This document shows, in pieces, positions 1 to 8,471 of a stretch of DNA of 64,000 nt. This stretch comes from Microbacterium sp. W4I4. GTDB lineage: Bacteria; Actinomycetota; Actinomycetes; Actinomycetales; Microbacteriaceae. The notes below the pieces were generated by a model. It did no database searches. It was given only the letters and a program-made list of their open reading frames with translations, and had not been told where the DNA came from. Where the stretch lies: positions 2,480,001 through 2,544,000 of the forward strand of contig NZ_JAUSXT010000001.1 in assembly GCF_030816235.1 (NCBI RefSeq), read 5' to 3'. The position numbers were made by a program, and so were the translations under genes. Positions within the stretch are counted from its first letter, which is position 1; each line of letters starts with the position of its first letter.

Positions 1-316
1 CTCGCTCTGGTGGGATCAGGCGCGACGGCTGGTCGCTCTGCGCCGACAGGGGATGCTGCCCGCCCGCGTCGTTCCGCAGCCGCGCGGCGGTGCGCTGCAC
101 GCCGCGTGGCACCGCCGGAACGTGCTGGGCGCGCACGACCGCTCCGTCTCCGGGCGGGTGGCGGGGTTGCTCGTCACTCCGGCCATCGCCGCTCTCATCG
201 CGCTGAAGCGCCGGCGGGGTGGCCGGGATGCCGTGCCTGCTGAGGGCGGGACGATGGATGCCGGTACGCAGGACTTCCTGCTGACGCCGAGCCCGCTGCG
301 CGAAGCGATCGGCTGA
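1..316 (+). CDS. C-terminal part of an unrecognised protein (runs in from before the window)
   Basis: The second forward frame is open from the first base to the TGA at 314-316, giving about 104 residues with the strong G/C third-position bias expected of a real gene here. An internal ATG at 53 exists, but the frame is already open upstream, so I read this as the end of a longer gene. A short hydrophobic stretch (residues GLLVTPAIAALIAL) is followed by basic KRRRGG, which could be a single membrane segment or a buried helix. I do not recognise the family and assign no function. It ends about 157 bases before rpsF. Confidence 0.5.
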   Translation, partial: SLWWDQARRLVALRRQGMLPARVVPQPRGGALHAAWHRRNVLGAHDRSVSGRVAGLLVTPAIAALIALKRRRGGRDAVPAEGGTMDAGTQDFLLTPSPLREAIG

Positions 317-370
317 CCGTTCAGGTCGGGGTCCGCACTCACAGCCGGGATCCGGTAGACTTCTGAGGTT

Positions 371-404
371 GTCTGCCCGGCGGCGCCTTGCCGAAGGAGC
401 AGAC
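371..404 (+). promoter_or_regulatory. Hairpin in the rpsF operon leader, possible S6:S18 autoregulatory element
   Basis: GTCTGC at 371-376 pairs with GCAGAC at 399-404, and the enclosed GC-rich CGGCG/GCCG segments can extend the structure. It lies about 70 bases before the rpsF start. Leaders of rpsF operons in many bacteria carry an S6:S18-binding RNA with an unpaired CCG. Position and GCCG content fit, but I cannot fold or align it, so the identity is inferred. Confidence 0.3.
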
Positions 405-472
405 GACATGCACACACCCTCCTGCTTCCGGGAAAGCCCCGGGAGCCGTTCTAGTCCGAAGGAGGTGGGTAA

Positions 473-838
473 GTGACGCACCAGTACGAGCTCATGGTCA
501 TTCTGACCCCCGAGCTGGACGAGCGCCAGGTTGCCCCCAACCTCGACAAGTTCCTGAAGGTCATCACCAACGATGGTGGCTCGATTGACAAGGTCGATGT
601 CTGGGGCAAGCGCCGTTTCGCCTATGAGATCAACAAGAAGAACGAGGGCATCTACGCCGTCGTCAACTTCACCGCGACGAGCGAGGCCACTCAGGAGCTC
701 GACCGCCAGCTGAAGCTGAGCGAGCTCGTCTTCCGCACCAAGGTCCAGCGCGCCGAAGAGGCGCAGGCCATGGTCGCAGCCGAGGCGAAGCGCGCAGCCG
801 AGAAGGCAGCTCGCAAGCCCAAGGTCGCGAAGGCGTAA
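473..838 (+). CDS. rpsF: 30S ribosomal protein bS6
   Basis: Small-subunit protein bS6, 121 residues, which pairs with bS18 on the central domain of 16S rRNA. The N-terminus [18 protein letters not shown] is the typical bS6 first strand, and [18 protein letters not shown] carries the conserved basic central motif. A lysine/alanine-rich tail ([15 protein letters not shown]) is usual in actinobacteria. The start is GTG, set by a very strong AAGGAGG at 460-466. It opens the rpsF-ssb-rpsR-rplI operon, with 6 bases to ssb. Confidence 0.97.
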   Translation: MTHQYELMVILTPELDERQVAPNLDKFLKVITNDGGSIDKVDVWGKRRFAYEINKKNEGIYAVVNFTATSEATQELDRQLKLSELVFRTKVQRAEEAQAMVAAEAKRAAEKAARKPKVAKA

Positions 839-844
839 GGCATC

Positions 845-1345
845 ATGGCCGGCGAAACCGTCATCACCGTGGTGGGCAACCTCACCGCAGACCCCGAGCT
901 GCGTTACACGCAGAACGGCCTGCCGGTGGCGAACTTCACCATCGCTTCGACTCCGCGCACGTTCGACCGCCAGGCCAACGAGTGGAAGGACGGCGATGCG
1001 CTGTTCCTTCGCGCATCGGTCTGGCGCGAGTTCGCCGAGCACGTGGCAGGGTCGCTGACCAAGGGCATGCGCGTCATCGCGCAGGGCCGCCTGCGTCAGC
1101 GCTCCTACCAGGACCGCGAAGGCAACCAGCGCACGTCGATCGAGCTGGAAGTTGACGAGATCGGTCCGTCGCTGCGATACGCGACGGCACAGGTCACGCG
1201 GGCCGCATCCACCGGCGGTGCCGGTGGCGGGCAGTCCCGTCCGCAGCAGCAGCAGGTCTCGGACGAGCCGTGGTCGACCCCCGGCTCCTCGAGCGCTGAC
1301 GCCTGGAGCACTCCGGGCAGCTTCGGCGACGACACCCCGTTCTAA
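845..1345 (+). CDS. ssb: Single-stranded DNA-binding protein
   Basis: SSB, 166 residues. It binds single-stranded DNA as a tetramer during replication, repair and recombination. The OB-fold occupies roughly residues 1-115 ([22 protein letters not shown], then [21 protein letters not shown] and the Q-R-S-Y-Q strand). A Gly/Gln/Ser-rich flexible linker follows, ending in DDTPF, the acidic C-terminal tip that recruits partner proteins. Placement between rpsF and rpsR is the standard bacterial arrangement. Confidence 0.97.
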   Translation: MAGETVITVVGNLTADPELRYTQNGLPVANFTIASTPRTFDRQANEWKDGDALFLRASVWREFAEHVAGSLTKGMRVIAQGRLRQRSYQDREGNQRTSIELEVDEIGPSLRYATAQVTRAASTGGAGGGQSRPQQQQVSDEPWSTPGSSSADAWSTPGSFGDDTPF

Positions 1346-1350
1346 TGTTC

Positions 1351-1388
1351 CGGATGTCGGAGCCTGTCGAAGGCTCCACGGCATCCGA
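1351..1388 (+). repeat. Imperfect inverted repeat between ssb and rpsR
   Basis: CGGATG...GGAGCCT is followed, across a GTCGA loop, by AGGCTCC...CATCCG. The arms are interrupted by a short mismatched stretch. It fills most of the 65-base ssb-rpsR gap and could be an intra-operon attenuator or RNA-processing hairpin. No T-run follows, so full termination is unlikely, and rpsR must still be read. Confidence 0.5.
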
Positions 1389-1410
1389 TCTCATCATTTA
1401 AGGAAAACTC

Positions 1411-1665
1411 ATGGCTGGAAAGTCGAGCGGCGACCGCCGCAAGCCGCGGAAGGGTGGCAAGCCCACCGCTCCCGCGAAGTCGATCCGCGTGGGCGTCATT
1501 GATTACAAGGACGTCGCAACGCTTCGCAAGTTCGTGTCCGAGCGTGGAAAGATCCGCGCCCGTCGTATCACCGGTGTCTCTGTGCAGGAGCAGCGTCTGA
1601 TCGCCAAGGCGATCAAGAACGCTCGCGAGATGGCTCTCCTGCCCTACGCCGGCGCTGGCCGCTGA
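1411..1665 (+). CDS. rpsR: 30S ribosomal protein bS18
   Basis: Small-subunit protein bS18, 84 residues, partner of bS6. After a basic N-terminal extension ([17 protein letters not shown]) comes the conserved core [19 protein letters not shown] followed by [29 protein letters not shown], the family hallmark. The ATG at 1411 is preceded by AAGGAA. The stop is 11 bases before rplI. No cysteine pair is seen, so this is the zinc-free form. Confidence 0.97.
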   Translation: MAGKSSGDRRKPRKGGKPTAPAKSIRVGVIDYKDVATLRKFVSERGKIRARRITGVSVQEQRLIAKAIKNAREMALLPYAGAGR

Positions 1666-1676
1666 GGGGTACGGAC

Positions 1677-2129
1677 ATGTCTAAGCTGATTCTCACGAAC
1701 GAGGTCGCCGGGCTCGGTAGCGCCGGTGACGTCATCGAGGTCAAGAACGGGTACGCCCGCAATTACCTCATCCCCCAGGGCTTCGCGGTTGCGTGGACCC
1801 GTGGTGGCGCCAAGCAGGTCGAGTCGATCCAGGCCGCCCGCAAGGCTCGCCAGATCCACGACCTCGATGAGGCCACCGCGCTGAAGAACAAGCTCGAGAG
1901 CACCAAGGTTCGCCTGGCTGTCAAGGCCGGTGGCGAGGGCCGTCTGTTCGGTTCCGTCAAGACGGGCGATGTGGCCGACGCCGTCGCCGCAGCCGACCTC
2001 GGCTCGATCGACAAGCGCAAGGTGCACATCGCCAACCCGATCAAGGTCGTTGGTCTGCACGAGGCGACCGTTCGTCTGCACGACGACGTCACCGCCGTGA
2101 TCACCCTTCAGGTGGTCGCAGCGAAGTAA
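1677..2129 (+). CDS. rplI: 50S ribosomal protein bL9
   Basis: Large-subunit protein bL9, 150 residues, an elongated protein with two globular domains joined by a helix. The N-terminal rRNA-binding domain shows [28 protein letters not shown], the signature of the family. A long charged helix follows (residues about 45-80), then the C-terminal domain with [18 protein letters not shown]. It is the last gene of the ribosomal operon and is followed directly by a terminator. Confidence 0.97.
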   Translation: MSKLILTNEVAGLGSAGDVIEVKNGYARNYLIPQGFAVAWTRGGAKQVESIQAARKARQIHDLDEATALKNKLESTKVRLAVKAGGEGRLFGSVKTGDVADAVAAADLGSIDKRKVHIANPIKVVGLHEATVRLHDDVTAVITLQVVAAK

Positions 2130-2147
2130 TTTCGCCGCACGCGTCGG

Positions 2148-2178
2148 ACGCCCCGTCCTCTTCGGAGGGCGGGGCGTT
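2148..2178 (+). terminator. Terminator of the ribosomal operon
   Basis: ACGCCCCGTCCTC, loop TTC, GGAGGGCGGGGCGT: a GC-rich stem with one wobble position, 19 bases after the rplI stop, followed by a short TTC/T-containing stretch. It cleanly separates the housekeeping operon from the accessory genes that follow. Confidence 0.8.
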
Positions 2179-2265
2179 CTGCATCTTCGGTGACGACCAA
2201 CCGGAATATCGGTCTTCACATACTGGCTCCATCCGTGTAGCCTCCCGAGTGAGAAGACCCGGGGG

Positions 2266-3293
2266 GTGATTCCGTTGCAGTCAGGTGACCTGTTGTCGCG
2301 AAGCGGAATCCGCGCCGGCATGCGCCTCGGGCTCTTCGGTCTCGCCGTCGGCGCGGTCTGGCTCGCGATGAGCCTGTTCACCGGAGCTCAGGGAGCATCG
2401 GCAGCCACCGGCGAATCGGATGCCGGATTGCTGGATTCCCTGGTCAGCCAGGTGACGGATTCGGCGACTGTCTCGGTTCAGACGGTGACTGCTCTCCCGT
2501 CAAGACGGTGACTGCTCCCGTTCACGCGGCGGTCGCCCCGGTGGTCGCGAAGGTCGCGACGGTGCCGAACGCTGCGGCGTCCCCGCGTGCTGTCGCGGAG
2601 GTCGTGGCACGAGTGTCGGAAACCGTCGCGCAGGTCCCCCCTGTGGTGGTCGCCGCGGTTGAGACCGCACCGCAGGCGGTCGCCAAGGTGGTTGCGGCCA
2701 TCCCCGCATCTCTCGACTCCCTGGAAGCAGCGGATATCGCTGCGCCGGTCACGGGGCTGCTCGACACGATTGTGAACGAGACGGTCGGCCAGTTGCCTCT
2801 GGCTGGTGATCTGCTCGGTGACGCGCCGACCCGAGAGCTGCTCGCACCGGTCGTCGGTGGGGTGGCCGGTGTCGCGGATGCCGTCCGCAGTGGCGCGTCG
2901 CCGGCCGGGCTTCTGCCGGCCCCGACGGAGACGGTCCGCGCGCTCACGCCGGTGCCTGCACCGGCATCCGTAATGCGTGGATTCGCCGAGGGTTCAGTTC
3001 TCGTGCCAGTGCCGATGTCCCAGACGGATCCCCTCGTTGTGTTGCACGACGAGGGGAGTCCTCTCGACGCGCCCACGGGTGGCGAGCTGCCGCCCGTGGT
3101 GCCCGCTGCTCCCGCACCTGCCGGTGGTTCGGGGACGAGCGCGGGCGGGTCCGCCCCGTCGGGCGGGACCATGATCTCGGATGCGGCATCCGCTGCATCC
3201 TTCCACGAGGCCGCGGCCTCTCTGGCGCTGAGCACCGTGCGCGACGAACTGCCGTCGTCGCCGGTGTTCGACACCGACTCAACCCCTGACTAA
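2266..3293 (+). pseudogene. Secreted Ala/Val/Pro-rich protein, reading frame broken by a 23-bp duplication
   Basis: The first frame (GTG 2266; a TTG at 2275 is an alternative) gives a signal or membrane segment (LGLFGLAVGAVWLAMSLF) ending in ASAATG, then runs to a stop at 2509-2511. The second frame continues the same compositional style from 2508 to 3293, ending FDTDSTPD. At the junction GACGGTGACTGCT occurs at 2481 and again at 2504, and dropping one 23-base unit restores VQTVTAPVHAAV in one 334-residue protein. The mature part is Ala/Val/Pro-rich with low cysteine, and a GLLDTIVNETVGQLPLAG stretch echoes the repeats of the giant protein downstream. It closely resembles in layout the gene at 14753-15617. 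Function unknown; probably cell-surface or secreted. Confidence 0.65.
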
Positions 3294-3327
3294 GCGAGGA
3301 AGGCGCCACGCTTCATGCGTGACGCGC

Positions 3328-3344
3328 GATTCATGACGTGAATC
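3328..3344 (+). promoter_or_regulatory. Short perfect inverted repeat before the giant surface-protein gene
   Basis: GATTCA-TGACG-TGAATC, 31 bases before the ATG. A second small inverted pair, CACGC-TTCAT-GCGTG, sits just before it. Either could be an operator or an mRNA leader hairpin. The ribosome site AAAGGG lies at 3364-3369. No clear -35/-10 pair could be fixed. Confidence 0.35.
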
Positions 3345-3375
3345 CACTCTTCTTCGTACTCAGAAAGGGTTAGAC

Positions 3376-6300
3376 ATGAACAAGTATGTTTCGCGAAGCC
3401 TGCTTCTCGTGGGTTTCGCAGGTGGCCTCTGGGCCGCCGGTACTGGTGCCGCCGCTGCCTCTGAACCTCCCGAGGGCGACTCCTCGGCGATCATCGATGT
3501 CCAGTTGCCTCTCACGCTCGAGGGCCAGGTCGTTCTGTCGACAGGAGCGTCCGCCCCGGACGCGTCGGCCGTGAAGCCGAAGCCCACTGCGAGCGTGTCG
3601 GTCGATCTTGATGCCGTCGTCGGCGTCGTGACCGGTGAGAAGGCGGTCGCCGCGGTCTCGGCGCCGGTGACGGTGTCGGTGAAGGCGGCTCCGGTGAAGG
3701 CGGCTCCGGTGAAGCCGGCGGGCGCTGCGCACTCGAACGATTCTCCGGGAGGGCCCACGGGCGCCCGAGGAGTCGTCGACGCGTCGGCGCAGGCGACGGT
3801 GAAGGCGAACGCGGTGAGCGTGTCCGCCGACGCGAGATCGCAGGGCTCGACGATGGCAGCGACAGGTGAAGATGGCCGCGGCGGCAGCGCCGGGATCAAC
3901 ACGGGCGGGGCAGTCGCCACGGGCCCGAACACCACGGTGACGCATCATTCGGGCGTCGCGGGCGGGGGCAAGGTCGGCGGTTCCGGCATCGGTGTCGCAT
4001 CCGGCGGACAGTTCGTCCTAGGGATCACGACTCCGGTCTCGGGCGTCGGCGACGTTGTCGGAGATCCACCGACTGTGCCTTCGTTGCCTTCGTTGCCGGC
4101 GTTGCCGGCGTTGCCCGTCTTGCCGGGCGAGCCCACCGGTCCTGTCCTCGACCTGGGTGGCCTGGTCGGCGGCGTCGGTGACTGTCTGTGCAAGGCGCCT
4201 GGCGATCTGGTCGAGGCTGTCGGGGGTCTGATTCCGGGCGTTCCTGCGCTGCCGGGACTTCCGAGCGCTCCTTCGGTTCCGAGCCTTCCGGCTGTTCCGG
4301 ACGTGGATGGCCTCATCGGCACCCTCGGTGGGTTGGTACCGCAGCTGCCGGCTGTTCCCGGCGTTCCTTCGGTTCCGGGTGTTCCGGATCTTGGAGGGGT
4401 TGTCGGAGATGCTGTTGGCACTGTCGGTGGCCTGGTTCCGGGCGTTCCCGCGCTGCCGGGACTTCCGAGCGTTCCTTCGGTTCCGGGTGTTCCGGATGCT
4501 GGTGTGATCGGCGGTGTTCTTGACTCCGTCGGTGGCGCTGTCGATTCTGTCGGCGGCCTGGTTCAGGGTCTGCCGGAGCTGCCTGGTGTTCCTTCGGTTC
4601 CGGGTCTTCCCAGTGTTCCGGATCTCGATGGTGTCGTTGGCACGATCGCTGATACCGCAGGCCAGCTGCCTGTCGTGGGTAGTCCGGTGGCCCAGGTCGT
4701 TGACACTGTCGGCGGTCTGATCCCGGGTCTTCCCGAGCTGCCTGGTCTGCCTGGCGTTCCTTCCGTCCCGGGTCTTCCCGGTGTTCCGGATCTGGGAGGG
4801 CTTGTCGATGGTGCTGTTGGCACGCTCGGTGGACTGATTCCGGGTCTGCCTGAGTTGCCTGGTGTTCCGTCGGTTCCGGGTCTTCCCGGTGTCCCGGATG
4901 CTGGCGTGATCGGTGGTGTTGTTGACATGGTCGGTGACGCTGCAGGTCAGCTGCCTGTCGTTGGGGCTCCGGTCGCCCGGGTCGTCGATACTGTCGGTGG
5001 CCTGATCCCGGGTCTGCCTGAGCTGCCTGGTGTTCCGTCGGTTCCGGGTCTTCCCGGTGTCCCGGATGCTGGTGTGGTCAGTGGTGTTGTTGACACGGTC
5101 GGTGGACTGATTCCGGGGCTTCCGGAATTGCCGGGTACTCCTGGCGTTCCTTCGCTCCCGGGTCTCCCGGGTCTTCCGGATGCTGGTGTGATCGGTGGTG
5201 TCGTTGACACGGTCAGTGACGCTGCAGGTCAGTTGCCTGCTGTGGGTGGTCCTGTGGGTGAGGTCGTCGACACCGTCGGCGGTTTGATTCCGGGTCTCCC
5301 GGGTCTGCCTGAGCTGCCGGGCGCTCCGGATGCTGGTTTGATCGGTGGCGTCGTTGACTCCGTCGGTGACGCTGCCAGGCAGTTGCCTGTCGCGGGCGGT
5401 CCGGTGGCCCAGATCGTCGACACTGTCAGCGGACTGGTCCGGGGTCTTCCAGAGCTGCCGGGTCTGCCTGGTGTTCCTTCGGTCCCGGGTGTTCCGGGTC
5501 TGGGAGAGGTTGTCGATCGTGCCCTTGGCACGCTCGGTAGCCTGATCTCGGGTTTGCCGGAGTTCCCGGGTACTCCTGGCGTGCCGTCGGTTCCGGGGCT
5601 CCCGGATGCTGGTGTGATCGGTGGTGTCGTTGACACGGTCGGTGACGCTGCAGGTCAGGTGCCTGTTGTTGGTGGTCCGGTGGCCCAGGTCGTTGACACT
5701 GTCGGCGGCCTGATCCCGGGTGTACCCGAGTTGCCGGGTGTTCCTTCGGTTCCGGGTCTTCCCGGTGTCCCGGATGCTGGTGTGATCGGCGGCGTCGTTG
5801 ACTCCGTCGGTGACGCTGCCAGCCAGTTGCCTGTCGTGGGTGGTCCGGTGGCCCAGATCGTCGACACTGTCCGCGGCCTGGTCCCGGGTGTTCCCGAGCT
5901 CCCGGGTCTGCCTGGTGTTCCTTCGGTCCCGGGTCTTCCCGGTGTTCCGGATCTGGGAGGGCTTGTCGATGGTGCTGTTGGCACGCTCGGTAGCCTGATC
6001 TCGGGTCTGCCGGAGCTGCCGGGTACTCCTGGTGTTCCTTCGGTTCCGGGGCTGCCGGATGCCGGTGTGATCGGTCGTGTCGTTGACACGGTCGGTGACG
6101 CTGCAGGTCAGTTGCCTGTTGTTGGTGGTCCGGTGGCCCAGGTCGTCGATTCCGTCGGCGGTCTGATCCCGGGACTTCCCGAGCTGCCGGGTACTCCCGG
6201 TGTGCCTTCGGTTCCGGGTCTTCCGGATGCTGGTGTGATCGGTGGTGTCGTTGACACGGTCGGTGACGCCGCCGGTCAGTTGCCTGCTGTGGGTGGTCCG

Positions 6301-8184
6301 GTGGCCCAGGTCGTTGACACTGTCGGCGGTCTGGTCCCGGGTGTGCCTTCGGTTCCGGGTCTTCCTGGTGTTCCGGATCTGGGAGAGGTTGTCGATGGTG
6401 CTGTTGGCACGCTCGGTGGTCTGATCCCGGGTCTTCCCGAGCTGCCGGGTGTGCCTTCGGTTCCGGGGCTCCCGGACGCTGGCGTGGTCAGTGGTGTCGT
6501 TGACACGGTCGGTGATGCTGCTGGTCAGTTGCCTGCTGTGGGTGGCCCTGTGGGTGAGGTCGTCGACACCGTCGGCGGACTGGTCCCGGGTGTGCCTTCG
6601 GTTCCGGGTCTTCCGGATGCTGGTGTGATCGGTGGTGTCGTTGACACGGTCGGTGACGCCGCCGGTCAGTTGCCCGCTGTGGGTGGCCCTGTGGGTGAGG
6701 TCGTCGACACTGTCGGCGGACTGGTCCCGGGTGTTCCTTCGGTTCCGGGTCTTCCTGGTGTTCCGGATCTGGGAGAGGTTGTCGATGGTGCTGTTGGCAC
6801 GCTCGGTGGTCTGATCCCGGGTCTTCCCGAGCTGCCGGGTGTGCCTTCGGTTCCGGGGCTCCCGGACGCTGGCGTGGTCAGTGGTGTCGTTGACACGGTC
6901 GGTGATGCCGCCGGTCAGTTGCCTGCTGTGGGTGGCCCTGTGGGTGAGGTCGTCGACACTGTCGGCGGACTGGTCCCGGGTGTTCCTTCGGTTCCGGGTC
7001 TTCCTGGTGTTCCGGATCTCGGAGAGGTTGTCGATGGTGCTGTTGGCACGCTCGGTGGTCTGATCCCGGGTCTTCCCGAGCTGCCGGGTGTGCCTTCGGT
7101 TCCGGAGCTTCCGGATGCTGGCGTGGTCAGTGGTGTCGTTGACACGGTTGGTGATGCTGCTGGTCAGTTGCCTGTTGTGGGTGGTCCGGTCGGTACGGTT
7201 CTCTCCATGGTGGCCAGCTTGGCTTCGGCGCCTTCAGGTGCTGGCGACCCTTCGGTTCCGGAGCTTCCGGATGCCGGTGTGATCGATGGTGTTGTTGGCA
7301 CGATCGCTGATACCGCTGGCCAGATGCCCGTTGTTGGGGGTCCGGTGGCCCAGGTCGTCGATTCTGTCGGCGGTCTGGTCCCTGGCGACCCTTCGGTTCC
7401 GGGTCTTCCGGATGCCGGTGTGATCGGTGGTGTCGTTGACACGGTCAGTGACGCCGCAGGTCAGCTGCCCGTTGTGGGTGGTCCGGTCGGTACGGTTCTC
7501 CCCATGGTGGCCAGCTTGGCTTCGGCGCCTTCAGGTGCTGGCGACCCTTCGGTTCCGGGTCTTCCGGACGCTGGCGTGGTCAGTGGTGTCGTTGACACGG
7601 TCGGTGATGCTGCCGGCCAGTTGCCTGTTGTGGGGGGTCCGGTCGGTACGGTCCTCTCCATGGTGGCCAGCTTGGCTTCGGCGCCTTCAGGTGCTGGCGA
7701 CCCCTCGGTTCCGGGACTTCCGGAGCTTCCGGATGCTGGTGTGATCGGTGGTGTCGTCGACACCGTCGGTGATGCTGCCGGTCAGCTGCCCGTAGTGGGC
7801 GTTCTCTTCAGCCAGGTCGTCGATTCCGTCAGCGACCTCGTCGAGGGTTCCACCCCGACGGATCCCGGTTCCTCGACGGATCCCGGTTCCCCGACGGATC
7901 CGGGTGCCCCGGCTGATCCCGGTACCCCGGGTGAACCCGGAGCCCCGGGCATCCCCACTGACCCGGTGTCGCCGATCGGACAGCCGGCCACAGTCGGTCC
8001 GGCGGGCGACCCGCACATGGCGGCGGCGGCCTATTTCCCGTCGCGTTCGGACTCGAGTTCGTCCAGTGGCCCAGCCACTCTGGCGAACACGGGGAGCAGT
8101 GACCTGTCCGTGCTCGGACTGGGCGCTGCGATGTTCCTGATGCTCGGCTCGCTCGTGTTGGTGAGGCGGCGTCAGCAGAACTGA
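3376..8184 (+). CDS. Giant LAxTG-anchored repetitive cell-surface protein
   Basis: 1602 residues. A signal peptide (MNKYVSRSLLLVGFAGGLWAAG...AAAAS) is followed by about 190 residues of non-repetitive mature sequence. Residues about 230-1480 are built from repeats in two alternating styles: a short Pro-Gly-Val rod (GLPELPGVPSVPGLPGVPD) and a hydrophobic segment (VVDTVGDAAGQLPVVGGPV). The GQLP-type segment occurs about 16 times. Next comes a stalk of DPGS/TDPG/PGEPG repeats, then the sorting signal LANTG, a hydrophobic segment and the basic tail RRRQQN. LAxTG is the motif used by class E sortases of high-GC Gram-positives, so the protein is probably linked to peptidoglycan. The repeats use many GTT, CTT, CCT and GGT codons, unlike neighbouring genes. 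No catalytic domain was seen; an adhesin, spacer or matrix role is inferred. No sortase gene lies in the window. Confidence 0.85.
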   Translation: MNKYVSRSLLLVGFAGGLWAAGTGAAAASEPPEGDSSAIIDVQLPLTLEGQVVLSTGASAPDASAVKPKPTASVSVDLDAVVGVVTGEKAVAAVSAPVTVSVKAAPVKAAPVKPAGAAHSNDSPGGPTGARGVVDASAQATVKANAVSVSADARSQGSTMAATGEDGRGGSAGINTGGAVATGPNTTVTHHSGVAGGGKVGGSGIGVASGGQFVLGITTPVSGVGDVVGDPPTVPSLPSLPALPALPVLPGEPTGPVLDLGGLVGGVGDCLCKAPGDLVEAVGGLIPGVPALPGLPSAPSVPSLPAVPDVDGLIGTLGGLVPQLPAVPGVPSVPGVPDLGGVVGDAVGTVGGLVPGVPALPGLPSVPSVPGVPDAGVIGGVLDSVGGAVDSVGGLVQGLPELPGVPSVPGLPSVPDLDGVVGTIADTAGQLPVVGSPVAQVVDTVGGLIPGLPELPGLPGVPSVPGLPGVPDLGGLVDGAVGTLGGLIPGLPELPGVPSVPGLPGVPDAGVIGGVVDMVGDAAGQLPVVGAPVARVVDTVGGLIPGLPELPGVPSVPGLPGVPDAGVVSGVVDTVGGLIPGLPELPGTPGVPSLPGLPGLPDAGVIGGVVDTVSDAAGQLPAVGGPVGEVVDTVGGLIPGLPGLPELPGAPDAGLIGGVVDSVGDAARQLPVAGGPVAQIVDTVSGLVRGLPELPGLPGVPSVPGVPGLGEVVDRALGTLGSLISGLPEFPGTPGVPSVPGLPDAGVIGGVVDTVGDAAGQVPVVGGPVAQVVDTVGGLIPGVPELPGVPSVPGLPGVPDAGVIGGVVDSVGDAASQLPVVGGPVAQIVDTVRGLVPGVPELPGLPGVPSVPGLPGVPDLGGLVDGAVGTLGSLISGLPELPGTPGVPSVPGLPDAGVIGRVVDTVGDAAGQLPVVGGPVAQVVDSVGGLIPGLPELPGTPGVPSVPGLPDAGVIGGVVDTVGDAAGQLPAVGGPVAQVVDTVGGLVPGVPSVPGLPGVPDLGEVVDGAVGTLGGLIPGLPELPGVPSVPGLPDAGVVSGVVDTVGDAAGQLPAVGGPVGEVVDTVGGLVPGVPSVPGLPDAGVIGGVVDTVGDAAGQLPAVGGPVGEVVDTVGGLVPGVPSVPGLPGVPDLGEVVDGAVGTLGGLIPGLPELPGVPSVPGLPDAGVVSGVVDTVGDAAGQLPAVGGPVGEVVDTVGGLVPGVPSVPGLPGVPDLGEVVDGAVGTLGGLIPGLPELPGVPSVPELPDAGVVSGVVDTVGDAAGQLPVVGGPVGTVLSMVASLASAPSGAGDPSVPELPDAGVIDGVVGTIADTAGQMPVVGGPVAQVVDSVGGLVPGDPSVPGLPDAGVIGGVVDTVSDAAGQLPVVGGPVGTVLPMVASLASAPSGAGDPSVPGLPDAGVVSGVVDTVGDAAGQLPVVGGPVGTVLSMVASLASAPSGAGDPSVPGLPELPDAGVIGGVVDTVGDAAGQLPVVGVLFSQVVDSVSDLVEGSTPTDPGSSTDPGSPTDPGAPADPGTPGEPGAPGIPTDPVSPIGQPATVGPAGDPHMAAAAYFPSRSDSSSSSGPATLANTGSSDLSVLGLGAAMFLMLGSLVLVRRRQQN
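6685..7182 (+). repeat. Tandem 249-bp near-identical duplication inside the giant surface-protein gene
   Basis: The block starting near 6685 (GGCCCTGTGGGTGAGGTCG) recurs 249 bases later near 6934 with very few differences, an in-frame unit of 83 codons. A related copy lies about 390 bases upstream. Such long near-identical units allow repeat number to change by recombination without breaking the frame. Confidence 0.75.
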
Positions 8185-8193
8185 TCGGAGGGT

Positions 8194-8241
8194 ATGACGG
8201 CCGTGGCCGCGCCAGGGGGAGGGGCGCGCCACGGCCGTCAT
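8194..8241 (+). terminator. Strong hairpin terminator after the giant surface-protein gene
   Basis: ATGACGGCCGTGGC at 8194-8207 is the exact reverse complement of 8228-8241, and the stem continues with GCGCC/GGCGC. It starts 10 bases after the stop codon. No T-tract follows, as is common in high-GC actinobacteria. Confidence 0.8.
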
Positions 8242-8336
8242 CATGCCGTCCAGTGCTGCCATTGGCATGGGAACCCCGCCTGATCTCGTGCCCGTCGTCG
8301 GTGACCTCCGAAGCCCACCCTCCTCCTTCCGTGTCG

Positions 8337-8350
8337 TGGGAGCGCGCCCA
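8337..8350 (+). promoter_or_regulatory. CebR-like operator 1
   Basis: TGGGAGCGCGCCCA, 13 of 14 bases of the CebR/CelR palindrome TGGGAGCGCTCCCA known from Streptomyces and Thermobifida. It lies just before the -35 element of the ceb promoter. Confidence 0.7.
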
Positions 8351-8358
8351 TGCAACTC

Positions 8359-8388
8359 TTGACATGCGGAGAAACATGCGCGTACTGT
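8359..8388 (+). promoter_or_regulatory. Promoter of the cellobiose operon
   Basis: A -35 TTGACA at 8359-8364 and a -10-like TACTGT at 8383-8388 are 18 bases apart, placing the transcript start near 8395. CebR-like operators lie both upstream and downstream, so repressor binding would block initiation. Confidence 0.6.
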
Positions 8389-8403
8389 CGCTATGAAATC
8401 AAT

Positions 8404-8441
8404 TGAGAGCGCTCCCACCACTCGCAATGCAAGCGCTCCCA
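8404..8441 (+). promoter_or_regulatory. CebR-like operators 2 and 3
   Basis: TGAGAGCGCTCCCA at 8404-8417 and TGCAAGCGCTCCCA at 8428-8441 both match the CebR consensus palindrome around AGCGCT. They are 24 bases apart and lie just after the inferred transcript start, in the cebE leader. The cognate regulator is very likely the LacI-family gene at 13323. Confidence 0.8.
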
Positions 8442-8471
8442 CACCTACCCCACGCACAAGGAAGTGAATCC

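Noticed and set aside
3945..7763. Many Pro/Thr/Ser/Gly-rich reverse-strand frames across the giant surface-protein gene that look collagen-like
   Set aside because: They arise from reading the forward GGT/CCG-rich repeats backwards. The forward frame alone has signal peptide, repeats in phase and a sorting signal.
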